DNA of 64,000 nt from Lingula anatina (Eukaryota > Brachiopoda > Lingulata > Lingulida > Lingulidae): the NCBI RefSeq assembly GCF_001039355.2, contig NW_019775791.1, forward strand, positions 294,233 to 358,232, written 5' to 3'. The notes beneath the pieces are model-generated. The model made no database searches. It saw only the letters and a program-made list of their open reading frames with translations, and was not told the origin of the DNA. Positions 56,664 through 64,000 of the stretch are shown one piece after another (positions within the stretch are counted from its first letter, which is position 1; each line of letters opens with the position of its first letter). A program made the translations under genes and the position numbers.

Positions 56664-59600
56664 TACTGATAAGTTGTACAAAGAACTTAATGAAAGGAAT
56701 GTACCCAATGTACCCAATTAGACATAGTAGGTTAACACAGTTCAGCTTAGGTCTAGAAGGTTGAAGTAATAACTTGTTAAAATTAAAATTGTTATTTACA
56801 GCAACGATGCACCAGGGTCGATGTTGGCGGACAGTTTAGAACGGCAGATTAGATCTCCTCTAGGCATCGGGACAAGATGTATGAATAGCAGTGTGTACTC
56901 CATCAGGTGAGTCCTGTAGGCATCGGGACAAGATGTGTGAATAGCAGTGTGTACTCCATCAGGTGATTGATTCCTAAGGGCTTCCTTACATTTTGTCTTG
57001 CAAGTCACTTGACCTTGTTAAAAAGTATATAAAAGCTATTTAAAACAATTATTTATAAGCAGAACTTGTTGACATCATTACATAATAAAAATTGATCTCT
57101 TTCAGAGGCTACCCCTGCACACCTGCCTCTTCTGCAGAGAGGTGGACCCCATCCCCTGCTGTGACTGGCAATACCAGTCTGGACTCTCCATCATGTTCAT
57201 GTGACACAGGCTATCAGACCTGTCCTCCAGGTATATACAGTGTTATAAGGTTATACTAGTAAGGTTATAACAGTCTGGACTCTCCATCATGTTCATGTGA
57301 CACAGGCTATCAGACCTGTCCTCCAGGTCCAGGTATATACAGTGTTATAAGGTTATACTAGTAAGGTTATAACAGTCTGGACTCTCCATCATGTTCATGT
57401 GACACAGGCTATCAGACCTGTCCTCCAGGTATATACAGTGTTATAAGGTTATACTAGTCTGGGGTGATCTAACCCACTGTTAAGATACTGTTTATTGTTC
57501 TATTCTGTGCTTGTTCCTTCCAAATATGTTTATGAGCAGTCATCTGTACAGTAATGGACATTGTAGTGTCCAGACACAGTGGAAGTTAATATATGTACCT
57601 ATATTTCCCTTCAACAGGTGCTGGAGGTCCCCTGGGGTCGTCCAGAGTGATGGACAACACTGACCGCTTGGTGAACATGACAGGAAGGAATGTCAGTGAT
57701 TGGCTGGTCAAGACGATGGAGGATTACAAGAAAAGAAGGTAATCAATAGTGAAAGATAAGAGGTGTGCCTAGCTGGCTTAGATGGTTTGCCTAGCTGGCT
57801 AAGATGGTTTGGCTAGCTGGGTAAGAGGTGTATAGAACAATGAGAATAAGGTTACATCACATATGTTTTCCTTTAGTATCTTAATTAATGAGGGTATTTT
57901 TTTACTTATTCAGTTAGATTAGGATAAGAAATATGTATAAATCAAATTCTGGAACTTACATCAAGCAACTAACTGTCCACTCTCAGGTTGAGACGCCAAC
58001 ATCCAGAATTTGATTTATACATAATTTTCAACTACCATTATTATATACATGTATCTTTCATACAACTTTGATGCCATATGAAGATAATAATAATAACATA
58101 ATTTTGAGTTTTATATTTTGTATATTAAGATATGGTGGCTATTCTCATGGTGACCATATTAAGAGTTTTATACTTTGTATATCAAGATATGGTGGCTATT
58201 CCCTTGGTGAACGTAACCAGCTTGTCCAGCTGAACTCCTCTCAGCTGTATCAAGTGGTAGACAGATTATCAAGAGCAGTTAACAATGGCCAGCCTGTGTT
58301 GAATGGAAATGAATCTATCTGGAGTGACATTGACGCTCTCATTAAAAATGTGGCTGTGCAAAACAATGTAAAGGTAAGTGCTGACTTACAGCAATAGAAT
58401 CAAATGTGTAAATCTTTCTTAATGGTACTGAGATGGAATTTAGGTATCATTTAAATGTTTTATTGAAAAGAAAATATTTCAGATATTTTTGGTTATACAC
58501 AGACAGAGCCAGCACCTCTGCTTTACACTGTAGTGTTCTACATGAACAAATGATCCACATTTACTATTTTAGGTCTGGTTCAACAACAAGGGATGGGCTG
58601 CAATGGCGTCCTATATGAATGCCATGAATAATGTCATCCTGCGTTCAAAGCTTCCACCTGGTAAAGACCCAGCACAGTATGGTATCACAGTCAGTAACCA
58701 CCCAATGGCTCCCACCAATAAACAAATAGAGAGAGACACTCTGTGAGTGGACACCTCTGCTTTGTGTCTTCAAGCTTTATTCAAATGTTACCTTACTATA
58801 GCTATGCTGTGTTTCTAGAAAATACTTAATTACTGGAAAGGTTGAATGCCTTCCAAAAGTTTTTATGACTCTAAAAAATGAGTAATTCTTGTAATTTCAC
58901 AAGGTATTTGGAATAAAGATGTACAGGTGATGAGAATGGATGGCTTAGTTTTGTGTTGATAAGTGGGAAAATTAATAAAAAGAGAAAGTTCTTTTTTCGG
59001 GTCAATATGGACAGAAGTAAATTGACTGTTGCTATTTCCTAGGAACTCTGCCTGGATTTCTGTTCTGGTGGCAATTGGGGTGATATTTGCCATGTCCTTC
59101 ATCCCAGCCAGCTTTGTTCTTTATCTCATTGAGGAACGTGTCTCCAACTCCAAGCACCTGCAGTTTGTTAGCGGTGTAAACAGGGTCACATACTGGGTGT
59201 CACACTTGGCCTGGGATATTGTAAGTACTATTAGTAGGGAAATGGGACAGGCAGTTATATGTTACTAAATGTAAGTGCAACATTGACAGAAACTAAACAA
59301 CATTGTCTTGAGTTGATCGTGGAATATAAATTTTACATGATCATTATAATCATGAGCATATACTGGTAAGTTAGGCAAATATATAACTAAGACATTTTAA
59401 CATCCTCTGTTTCAGATGAATTACTCAGTGTCCATGGTGTTGTGTATTCTGCTGTTTTTGGCCTTCAATGAGAGATCCTATGTTTCCCCAACAAATGCTC
59501 CATGCCTTGTTCTGCTACTCTTCTTATATGGGTATGTAGTTGTCTTGTATGGGTATGAATAGTCTTCTTATACAGATGCATGTTGTCTTGTATGGGTACA

Positions 59601-62600
59601 TACAGTCTTCTATGGGTACATACAGTCTTCTTGTATGGGTTTGTACAGTCATCTTGTGTGAGTACGTATAGTCTTTGAATGCATACGTATAGTCTTGTAT
59701 AGGTACGTAAAGTCATCTTCTTTGGATAGGCATAGTCTTCTTTTAATAGGTATGTGTTATCTTTTATAGGTATGTATAGTCATCTTGTATTGCTTATATT
59801 TGATATTTGATTTGTAATTTATTTGATAACGCTCTCATTTCTTTAGTTTCAACATTACTAACTGTAAACTCTAACACAGTGCTATATACTGTACTTTCCA
59901 GCTGGGCCATGATACCAATGATGTTTCCTTTCAACTACTTATTCAAAGTTCCAAGTACAGCTTTTGTGGCTCTGGCCTGTGTAAATGTCTTTCTGGGAGT
60001 GACGTCCACCCTGTCCACTTATGTCCTGGAGTTCTTTAGTGATGACCAGGTAAGAGAAAATACAATATCACTTTTTATGCAGATTTTATCAGTAATCTTA
60101 GAGCAAACATAGAAAAAAGGTTTGTGCAACTGTATGAATTGTCTTTATCTTTCAAAAAACTGGCTAACTAAATGTAATCCAGGAAATAAATGAGTTAATT
60201 GAAATATTAAAATATTCCAGGAACTTGTGCAGATCAACACAGTGCTGCGGCAGGTGTTTCTTATTCTTCCCCACTACTGCCTGGGGCGGGGCCTGATAGA
60301 CATGGCCGCCAATCAACTGATTGCTGATGTTGCAGGGATATATGGTAAGTTGTTACTGAAGGGGCGTGGCCTGATAGACATGGCTGCCAATCAACTGATT
60401 GCTGATGTGGCAAGGACATATGGTAAGTTTTGACTGAGGGGGTGTGGCCTGATAGACATGGCTGCCAATCAACTGATTGCTGATGTGGCAGGGACATATG
60501 GTTAGTTGTGACTAAGGGGGTGTGGCCTGATAGACATGGCTGCCAATCAACTGATTGGTGATGTGGCAGGGACATATGGTAAACTGGCATTGTAGTGGAT
60601 TTGTTAACTAGTTCATATAAGTACAAATGTGTTCTTTGATGTTTATTTAAAAGATTTGTGGTTTCACTAAAAGAAGCAGTGAACCAGCTTTCAAATTTTG
60701 TATTTAATGTCTGAACTACAGATCTAGATTTATGTCTTTCTTGAAGTGAGGATTGTCATTTTGATATTTTGTTTTCAGTGGCTGGCACAGCAGTGAAGGA
60801 TCCATTTGAATGGGATCAAGTTGGTCGCAACCTGTTTGCACTAGCAGTGTCTGGTGCTGCTTGGTTTGGTTTTACTCTGCTCATAGAGTACAAGTTCTTC
60901 TGCACATCAAGGTAACAGTCACTTAATTGTAAGGTGGCACATACTGAAACACAGAGTTATTCAATAGATTGTAGACATAGATAGTCATTAAAGAAGTAAA
61001 TTCATACCTTGGATTGTTGACTTACAACAGAAATGATTGTTTGTTAACACAAAAATTGCTATTTTAGAATTATTTATTGTAGGCTGTCTAGTAATGAGAA
61101 TGCAGTAGATGATAATGAAGATATTGACGTGGCCAGGGAGAGGAGAAGAGCAATGTCAGCTGAGGCCAGGTCGGACATACTGCGGGTGGAAAATTTAACA
61201 AAGGTACTTTTGTGTCAAAATGTTTTGGGTTGTAAAACGTAGTGATATCTAGCAAAAGATGTTGTCTTTTAAATCAGGAAGGATGTTGTGACTACTGATA
61301 ATTTATGTTTTTCCTTATTTCAGGTGTTTCACAAGCGGCGGAAGGGCAAGTTTGTGGCAGTGGACAGGTTGTGTTTCAGTGTCCCCAAGGGAGAATGTTT
61401 TGGCCTGCTGGGAGTCAATGGGGCAGGGAAGACCACCACCTTTAAAATGTTGACTGGGGATGAGACGGTCACCAAGGGCAATGCTCACCTGGCAGGACAC
61501 AGGTACACATGTTAGAACATTACACACACACACGCACACACACAAAAAGACACAAAGAGAGGAGAGAGTGAAAGGGAGAGACAGTTGGCAGGTCACAGGT
61601 ATACATGTTAGAACATTACACACTCACACACACATGCAAAAAGACACAAAGGAGGAGAGAGTGAAAGGGAGAGACAGTTGGCAGGTCACAGGTATGCATG
61701 TTATAACATTACACACACAAACACAGAGAGAGAGAGAGAGAGAGAGTGAAAGGGAGAGAAAAAGAAACTGAAAAAGGAACAGCTACTTTTCAACCTTACG
61801 AGGGGTAGAAGAGTAACATATCCTTTCTTAATTTTTCTGAAAATATATTAACATATATACTACCTACTAGTGCAGATGATTGTCTTTTAGAACTTATGGA
61901 CTTGATATGATGTCTTTTTATGTACAGACACAGATGTGTCTGTACATATAGCCATCATCTGCGTCTGTCGTCGCCGTCGTTGCCGTCGTCGCCGTGCANA
62001 TATGATGTCTTCTTTCAGTATTCTGTCAGAAATGCCCTCTGTCCACCAGAACTCATGGACTCAATATGATGTCTTCTTTCAGTATTCTGTCAGAAATGCC
62101 CTCTGTCCACCAGAATCTTGGCTACTGCCCCCAGTTTGATGCTCTGGACATGTTGGTCACTGGGAGAGAACACCTAGAATTCTATGCCAGGCTGAGAGGA
62201 GTACCTTCTTCTGAAGTAAAACAGGTAGGTACGGAGAGAACACCTAGAATTCTATGCCAGGCTGAGAGGAGTGCCTTCTTCTGAAGTAAAACAGGTAGGT
62301 ACAGAGAGAACACCTAGAATTCTATGCCAGGCTGAGAGGAGTGCCTTCTTCTGAAGTAAAACAGGTAGATACGGAGAGAGAACACCTAGAATTCTATGCC
62401 AGGCTGAGAGGAGTGCCTTCTTCTGAAGTAAAACAGGTAGGTACAGAGAGAACACCTAGAATTCTATGAAAGGCTGAGAGGAGTGCCTTCCTAGAATTCT
62501 ATGCCAGGCTGAGAGAAAGGTCTTCTTCTGAAGTAAAACAGGTAGGTACAGAGAGAACACCTGGAATTTGAAAGTTTATGTATTTTTTGGCATGGACATT

Positions 62601-64000
62601 ATCATATTAGGAAGAAAACAGGGTATGATATCTGTGACAGAAAAATTTCAATAGCTTTGAACATCTATGCCAATACTGCATCAGCTTGATATTTTGATAT
62701 TTATGGTATGTTTTAGCCACAATAACAAAATCTCTAACATTGGTTTTACCTGTATTACTTCTGTTTCAGGTTGCCCAGTACTGTATAAAAAAGCTGGGGT
62801 TAATCCGCTATGCTGACAAGCCTGCAGGGGAATACTCTGGAGGAAACAGGAGAAAACTCTCCACTGCCATAGCTCTCATTGGGAACCCACCAGTTATATT
62901 TCTGGTATGTATCTCTCCACTGCCATAGCTCTCATTGGGAACCCACCAGTCATATTTCTGGTAATTTAAAACACAGATTGTTTACAGTTAAATCCTACAC
63001 AGCTGCTTGTGTATAAAGTACCTAATTAAATACCTACAAGGTGGTTAAATGTACCACTATGTTGTGTGAGACGATGGCTTTGTCCAGAGAATCAGAATAT
63101 TTGAAAAATGAATATGTTTGAATGAAATTTATTTAATACTGAAGTAGAACATTTCAACAAAATATATTTTAACTTATTTCATTGCTTAATTAAGGATGAA
63201 CCTACTACTGGTATGGACCCCAAAGCTAGAAGATTTCTGTGGAACTGTATTACTAGTATACTGAAAGACGGCAGGTCCGTCATTCTCACATCTCACAGGT
63301 TTGTTTTTGTTAAGTCACTATTGGACATTATTTAAGTAGAGAACAAATGATTTCATCTGTTATAGGTTGCTGATTTGTATGTACTTGGAGAGGACATGTT
63401 TGTGTCCTGTGTTTCAGAAGCAATGAGCATGGCATGAATTGAAATGTTTAAGTTTCAGAAAATATTCTACATCAATGTTCCTAGTTTGTTTCTCTCTTTT
63501 TCAGCATGGAAGAGTGTGAGGCACTGTGTGGTAGAATAGGCATTATGGTCAATGGCAGGTTCAGATGTATGGGCAGTGTACAACATCTGAAGAATAGGTA
63601 AGTTACTGCCAGGTCTTCAGGACTGGTAGCATTTCAAGAAGTTTGTTTGTAAAATTTGGTTCAAAGGCAACATGTCAGCAACATTCAAAGCATATGTAAA
63701 TACAAAAAGGATGGATTTTTATAGAAAGATGTTTTGTATCTCCATGTTATTGTATATGAAGTGAATGGCTTTGTTAATTATCATATTTGTGTATCTCTGC
63801 AGATTTGGTGATGGCTACACTGTGATACTACGTGTGAAGGGTCACAGTCCAGACCTACAGCCTGTGATGAACTACATCCAGCACACTTTCCCTAATGTGA
63901 TGCTGAAGGAGAAGCACCACAACATGTTACAATATCAGCTGCCCTCACAGGGACTACTCCTGTCTTATCTATTTGGAAAATTAGAATCTGTTCGCCAGGA
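46903..64000 (+). CDS. ABCA1/ABCA4/ABCA7-type full ABC transporter (multi-exon, both ends outside window)
   Basis: About 38 exons are resolved by acceptor, donor and phase. They are 46903-47042, 47202-47318, 47483-47725, 47901-47994, 48215-48326, 48582-48758, 49149-49371, 49630-49851, 50577-50781, 51028-51195, 51407-51584, 51721-51852, 52175-52314, 52630-52767, 52922-53148, 53350-53476, 53846-54055, 54296-54380, 54561-54692, 55610-55770, 56374-56519, 56802-56906, 57106-57230, 57618-57738, 58187-58373, 58573-58742, 59043-59220, 59416-59531, 59902-60049, 60221-60344, 60779-60911, 61083-61203, 61324-61502, 62083-62224, 62770-62904, 63195-63298, 63505-63597 and 63803 onward. The order ECD1-TMD1-NBD1-linker-TMD2(ECD2)-NBD2 is that of ABCA full transporters, which export or flip phospholipids and sterols at the plasma membrane or in endolysosomes. 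The first helix and start codon lie upstream. One exon carries a 1-bp frameshift. Confidence 0.93.
48475..48545 (+). pseudogene. Relic duplicate of the YWRPGPR exon within its upstream intron
   Basis: CCTTTCCCAGACATGAAGTA and the following bases match the start-to-middle of exon 48582-48758, preceded by an ACAG acceptor-like site. The copy then decays into AT-rich sequence and has no usable donor. Confidence 0.7.
48983..49148 (+). repeat. Tandem copies of an acceptor plus exon start (94-bp period)
   Basis: CTGTTCATGGTACTG occurs at 48992, 49086 and, in the real exon, 49180: an exact 94-bp period. The second copy includes its own TTTCTAG acceptor at the correct exon boundary; the exon continues only in the third. 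Confidence 0.9.
49149..50781 (+). CDS. ABCA exons: TMD1 (TM2-TM6)
   Basis: Three exons (49149-49371, 49630-49851, 50577-50781). The first encodes a helix and then [18 protein letters not shown], the coupling segment E-K-E-x-R-L-[KR]-[ED]-x-M-x-x-M-G-L that is a hallmark of ABCA proteins. The second encodes two helices with [20 protein letters not shown] and ends at [13 protein letters not shown]. The third holds [14 protein letters not shown] and a final helix ending WYIEAVFPG. These correspond to the membrane helices between ECD1 and NBD1 and would contact NBD1. The intron after the second exon contains six extra copies of that exon's end. Confidence 0.92.
49810..50345 (+). repeat. Seven-copy tandem array of exon end plus donor (81-83 bp)
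   Basis: CAGTGGGAGGAATACATGAG recurs at 49810 (in the true exon), 49893, 49976, 50057, 50140, 50221 and 50302. Every copy carries the exon end GGCAGCCTCA and a following GTAAGT donor (GTAAGTTT in one). The intervening CTCTCTATATATATAGATATACAG supplies an AG just before each exon fragment, so each copy looks like a possible 41-nt exon. Confidence 0.95.
51028..53148 (+). CDS. ABCA exons: NBD1
   Basis: Six exons. [12 protein letters not shown] (51028) is the conserved entry after TM6. Walker [12 protein letters not shown] spans the junction 51584/51721. The Q-loop is [11 protein letters not shown] (to 51852), the signature [12 protein letters not shown] spans 52314/52630, Walker B is [12 protein letters not shown] (52690-52725), and the H-loop is [17 protein letters not shown] (from 52937). 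All ATP-binding and hydrolysis residues are present, so this NBD should be catalytically competent. Phases run 1, 1, 2, 2, 1, 1 and end in phase 0. Several introns hold duplicated exon ends. Confidence 0.95.
51999..52174 (+). repeat. Tandem copies of an NBD1 exon start (84-89 bp period)
   Basis: TGACAGTAGAGGAA occurs at 52004, 52093 and, in the real exon, 52177. Copies run to the AGGTTGAAGGGTTAGGGTAT segment and are then followed by the same intron tail ending in CACATTTGTA. The first two have lost the AG acceptor (CTAAGT, TATG). Confidence 0.85.
53138..53285 (+). repeat. Two-copy duplication of an NBD1 exon end and donor (83 bp)
   Basis: CAGATATCAAGGTAAACTGG is found at 53138 (true exon end) and again at 53221, with the same downstream intron sequence to TTTCTTG. 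Confidence 0.9.
53350..54692 (+). CDS. ABCA exons: post-NBD1 regulatory region and linker
   Basis: Four exons. 53350-53476 is acidic and Ser-rich ([15 protein letters not shown]-like), probably a disordered, phosphorylatable insert. 53846-54055 encodes [14 protein letters not shown] and then [11 protein letters not shown], the conserved regulatory-domain end of ABCA NBD1. 54296-54380 continues [13 protein letters not shown], and 54561-54692 is a basic linker ([13 protein letters not shown]). In 53846-54055 the frame shifts by one base between CFQLPEEG and [11 protein letters not shown]; an extra G lies in either the GGGG run (53950-53953) or the GGGGG run (53962-53966). Without it the exon is fully in phase with its neighbours, so an assembly error is the simplest explanation. 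Confidence 0.85.
53457..53512 (+). repeat. Duplicated splice donor (27-bp tandem repeat)
   Basis: GAGGATCCTGTTCCCTGTGG occurs twice in tandem, the first followed by TAAGTG and the second by TGAGGT. Both give a GT donor. Using the second would add 27 nt (nine codons) in frame. Confidence 0.9.
54033..54162 (+). repeat. Three-copy 45-bp duplication of an exon end and donor
   Basis: TATCAGATAC-ACTT-GGAAGAGGTGGG recurs at 54033 (true exon end), 54078 and 54123, each with the GTGGGT donor. Confidence 0.92.
54887..54907 (+). CDS. Candidate 21-nt microexon in the linker
   Basis: CAG at 54884-54886 and GTAGGG at 54908 bracket 21 nt that would add seven residues, in phase 1 on both sides, between exons 54561-54692 and 55610-55770. 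The polypyrimidine tract TCTCTTGACTTCTCTCC lies just upstream. The evidence is splice-site grammar only. Confidence 0.3.
55320..55595. repeat. Degenerate ~57-bp minisatellite in an ABCA intron
   Basis: Repeated words GACCATGTCACCATGTA, ATATGTCATA and CTGACACAAA(G) alternate five to six times with much drift. No exon sequence is included. Confidence 0.7.
55610..58742 (+). CDS. ABCA exons: TM7 and second extracellular domain (ECD2)
   Basis: Seven exons. 55610-55770 ends with [18 protein letters not shown], the cytoplasmic lead into TM7. 56374-56519 encodes TM7 ([14 protein letters not shown]) and QPWMYVP. 56802-56906, 57106-57230 and 57618-57738 encode NDAPGSM, GTRCMN, then a cysteine cluster ([16 protein letters not shown]) that matches the disulphide region before P-P-G-A-G-G in ABCA1/4. 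58187-58373 starts [10 protein letters not shown], and 58573-58742 contains [20 protein letters not shown] and [10 protein letters not shown], both strong ABCA1/4 signatures. Phases chain consistently (0, 2, 2, 1, 2, 0, 2). Confidence 0.92.
55762..55893 (+). repeat. Two-copy 66-bp duplication of an exon end and donor
   Basis: GTGTGTGAGGTATGGACACA is at 55762 (true exon end) and 55828, followed by the same 50 bp of intron. Confidence 0.92.
56033..56440 (+). repeat. Six-copy 67-bp array of acceptor plus TM7 exon start
   Basis: TTCCACATTTCAG/ATCCTCCTGCC recurs with exon starts at 56039, 56106, 56173, 56240, 56307 and 56374, an exact 67-bp period. Each copy has a complete acceptor and about 50 bp of exon. 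Only the last continues into the full exon. 67 is not a multiple of 3, so reading through from an earlier acceptor shifts the frame. Copies vary at CCAGAGAT versus CCAGCAAT/CCGGCAAT. Confidence 0.97.
56487..56640 (+). repeat. Three-copy 57-bp duplication of an exon end
   Basis: TGGGACCAACCCTCA-CTTAC recurs at 56487 (true exon), 56544 and 56601. The second copy's donor is altered (GCATGAG), and the third runs into a TA repeat (56626-56660). Confidence 0.9.
56861..56968 (+). repeat. Two-copy 56-bp duplication of an exon end and donor
   Basis: TAGGCATCGGGACAAGATGT occurs at 56861 (true exon) and 56917, each ending CCATCAGGTGA. Confidence 0.92.
57175..57462 (+). repeat. Three-copy ~96-102-bp duplication of the cysteine-rich exon end and donor
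   Basis: CAGTCTGGACTCTCCATCAT recurs at 57175 (true exon), 57271 and 57373. The second copy has a 6-bp insertion GTCCAG at the junction, which explains the 102-bp spacing. All keep the CCTCCAGGTATA donor. Confidence 0.95.
58103..58215 (+). repeat. Two-copy 57-bp duplication of an acceptor plus exon start
   Basis: AAGATATGGTGGCTATTC occurs at 58127 and 58184; the latter begins the true exon at 58187. The upstream GTTTTATA-TTTGTATAT tract is copied too. Confidence 0.88.
59043..60911 (+). CDS. ABCA exons: TMD2 (TM8-TM12)
   Basis: Five exons. 59043-59220 contains [20 protein letters not shown] and [16 protein letters not shown], the counterpart of the strongly conserved F-A-M-S-F-[VI]-P-A-S-F / K-H-L-Q-F-[IV]-S-G-V segment of ABCA1/4. 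59416-59531 has a helix and SYVSPTNAP. 59902-60049 has [20 protein letters not shown]. 60221-60344 has [17 protein letters not shown], another ABCA signature, and 60779-60911 has [15 protein letters not shown] with the last helix. Phases are 2, 0, 2, 0, 1. Confidence 0.94.
59520..59800. repeat. Degenerate short-unit array derived from an exon end
   Basis: CTTCTTATATGGGTATGTAG at the exon boundary (59522-59541) is followed by ten or so drifting units of TATAGTC-TCTTGTATGGGTA type with period near 20-30 bp. They look like diverged copies of the exon-donor junction. Confidence 0.65.
60288..60590 (+). repeat. Four-copy 78-bp in-phase array of an exon end and donor
   Basis: CCTGATAGACATGGC occurs at 60292 (true exon), 60370, 60448 and 60526: exactly 78 bp, or 26 codons, apart. 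Three copies keep a GTAAG or GTTAG donor after ATATG. The frame stays open through the second copy and then meets TGA, so use of the second donor would insert 26 residues repeating [11 protein letters not shown]. Confidence 0.95.
61083..64000 (+). CDS. ABCA exons: NBD2 and start of the C-terminal domain (runs off window)
   Basis: Exons: 61083-61203 (acidic linker, then ILRVENLTK), 61324-61502 (Walker [19 protein letters not shown]), 62083-62224 (Q-loop GYCPQFDAL, then [16 protein letters not shown]), 62770-62904 (signature [17 protein letters not shown]), 63195-63298 ([17 protein letters not shown], with the Walker B aspartate-glutamate pair; H-loop LTSHS across the next junction), 63505-63597 ([19 protein letters not shown]) and 63803 onward ([13 protein letters not shown], then [13 protein letters not shown]). 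The NBD2 motifs are complete. The last exon is open at the window edge, so the stop codon lies beyond 64000. Confidence 0.95.
61491..61700 (+). repeat. Three-copy ~95-bp duplication of the Walker A exon end and donor
   Basis: GGCAGG-CACAGGTA-ACATGT recurs at 61491 (true exon), 61587 and 61680, each followed by a CA-rich and GAGA-rich stretch. Confidence 0.9.
61891..62082 (+). repeat. Duplicated acceptor plus Q-loop exon start, at a single-N join
   Basis: ATATGATGTCTTCTTTCAG/TATTCTGTCAG is present at 62000 and 62064, with the true exon at 62083. The first follows a single N (61999). A weaker, older copy of the pre-exon segment lies at 61891-61925. The 64-bp copy may be real or an assembly overlap. 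Confidence 0.8.
62164..62560 (+). repeat. Five- to six-copy ~70-bp array of an NBD2 exon end and donor
   Basis: GAGAGAACACCTAGAATTCT recurs at 62164 (true exon), 62234, 62304, 62376 and 62446, with a rearranged sixth copy from about 62490. Each ends AAACAGGTAGGT or a variant, so six strong donors lie in a row. A 70-bp unit would shift the reading frame. Confidence 0.95.
62857..62968 (+). repeat. Two-copy 56-bp duplication of the signature exon end and donor
   Basis: CTCTCCACTGCCATAGCTCT is at 62857 (true exon) and 62913. The first ends CTGGTATGT, the second CTGGTAATT. Confidence 0.92.

Noticed and set aside
61936-62139. Arg-rich frame across the single N at 61999
   Set aside because: Produced by a CGT/CGC-rich low-complexity stretch and the contig join.
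1-64000. tRNA, rRNA or other structured RNA genes
   Set aside because: I looked for cloverleaf-like boxes and rRNA cores and saw none I could defend; a covariance-model scan would be needed to exclude degenerate copies.

Overview
This is a 64 kb piece of an invertebrate animal nuclear genome. The evidence is spliced genes with consensus GT/AG introns, non-LTR retrotransposons, short inverted-repeat DNA transposons, abundant microsatellites and AT-rich intergenic DNA. Family content (RING/B-box/NHL TRIM paralogs in tandem, an ABCA-type transporter, an LRAT/PLAAT-like exon, Tx1/L1-like and L2/Rex1-like LINEs, Harbinger-type elements) fits a marine lophotrochozoan or a non-vertebrate deuterostome. 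The species cannot be resolved from sequence alone. The assembly is a draft: two long N gaps (16570-17197 and 46347-46515) and several single-N joins, most of them flanked by near-identical direct repeats.

Layout. 1-14.2 kb is mobile-element rich. It holds a PIF/Harbinger transposase fragment beside a ~2 kb CAACGTTG-rich inverted-repeat element that contains an LRAT/PLAAT-like exon. It also holds a 5'-truncated L1/Tx1-like LINE, a second decayed LINE, a retropepsin fragment, an intact 690-residue orphan ORF resembling a poorly characterised multicopy invertebrate family, and a second LRAT/PLAAT-like exon. 14-26 kb is mostly non-coding, with assembly gaps and probable false duplications. Two spliced minus-strand exons of a small membrane protein are recognisable at 17838-18457. 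26.5-42.4 kb holds three tandem, intronless, minus-strand TRIM-NHL genes. The outer two are intact; the middle one carries a frameshift and a nonsense codon. Their 5' flanks and spacers are also duplicated. 44.1-46.2 kb is an L2/Rex1-like LINE split by a contig join.

46.9 kb to the window end is a plus-strand ABCA1/ABCA4/ABCA7-type full transporter. I resolve about 38 exons covering the first extracellular domain, TMD1, NBD1, regulatory linker, TMD2 and NBD2; both the 5' and 3' ends lie outside. Its most striking property is that about twenty short tandem duplications (45-96 bp period, two to seven copies) straddle exon-intron junctions, repeatedly copying live splice donors or acceptors together with the adjoining exon end. 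Individual arrays include six splice acceptors spaced exactly 67 bp and a 78-bp in-phase array. I regard this as the least expected structure in the window. Second is the orphan 690-residue ORF.

Functional reading: the TRIM-NHL genes are likely cytoplasmic E3 ubiquitin ligases of an expanded family. The ABCA gene is a membrane lipid exporter. There is no sign that the two work together; their neighbourhood looks accidental.
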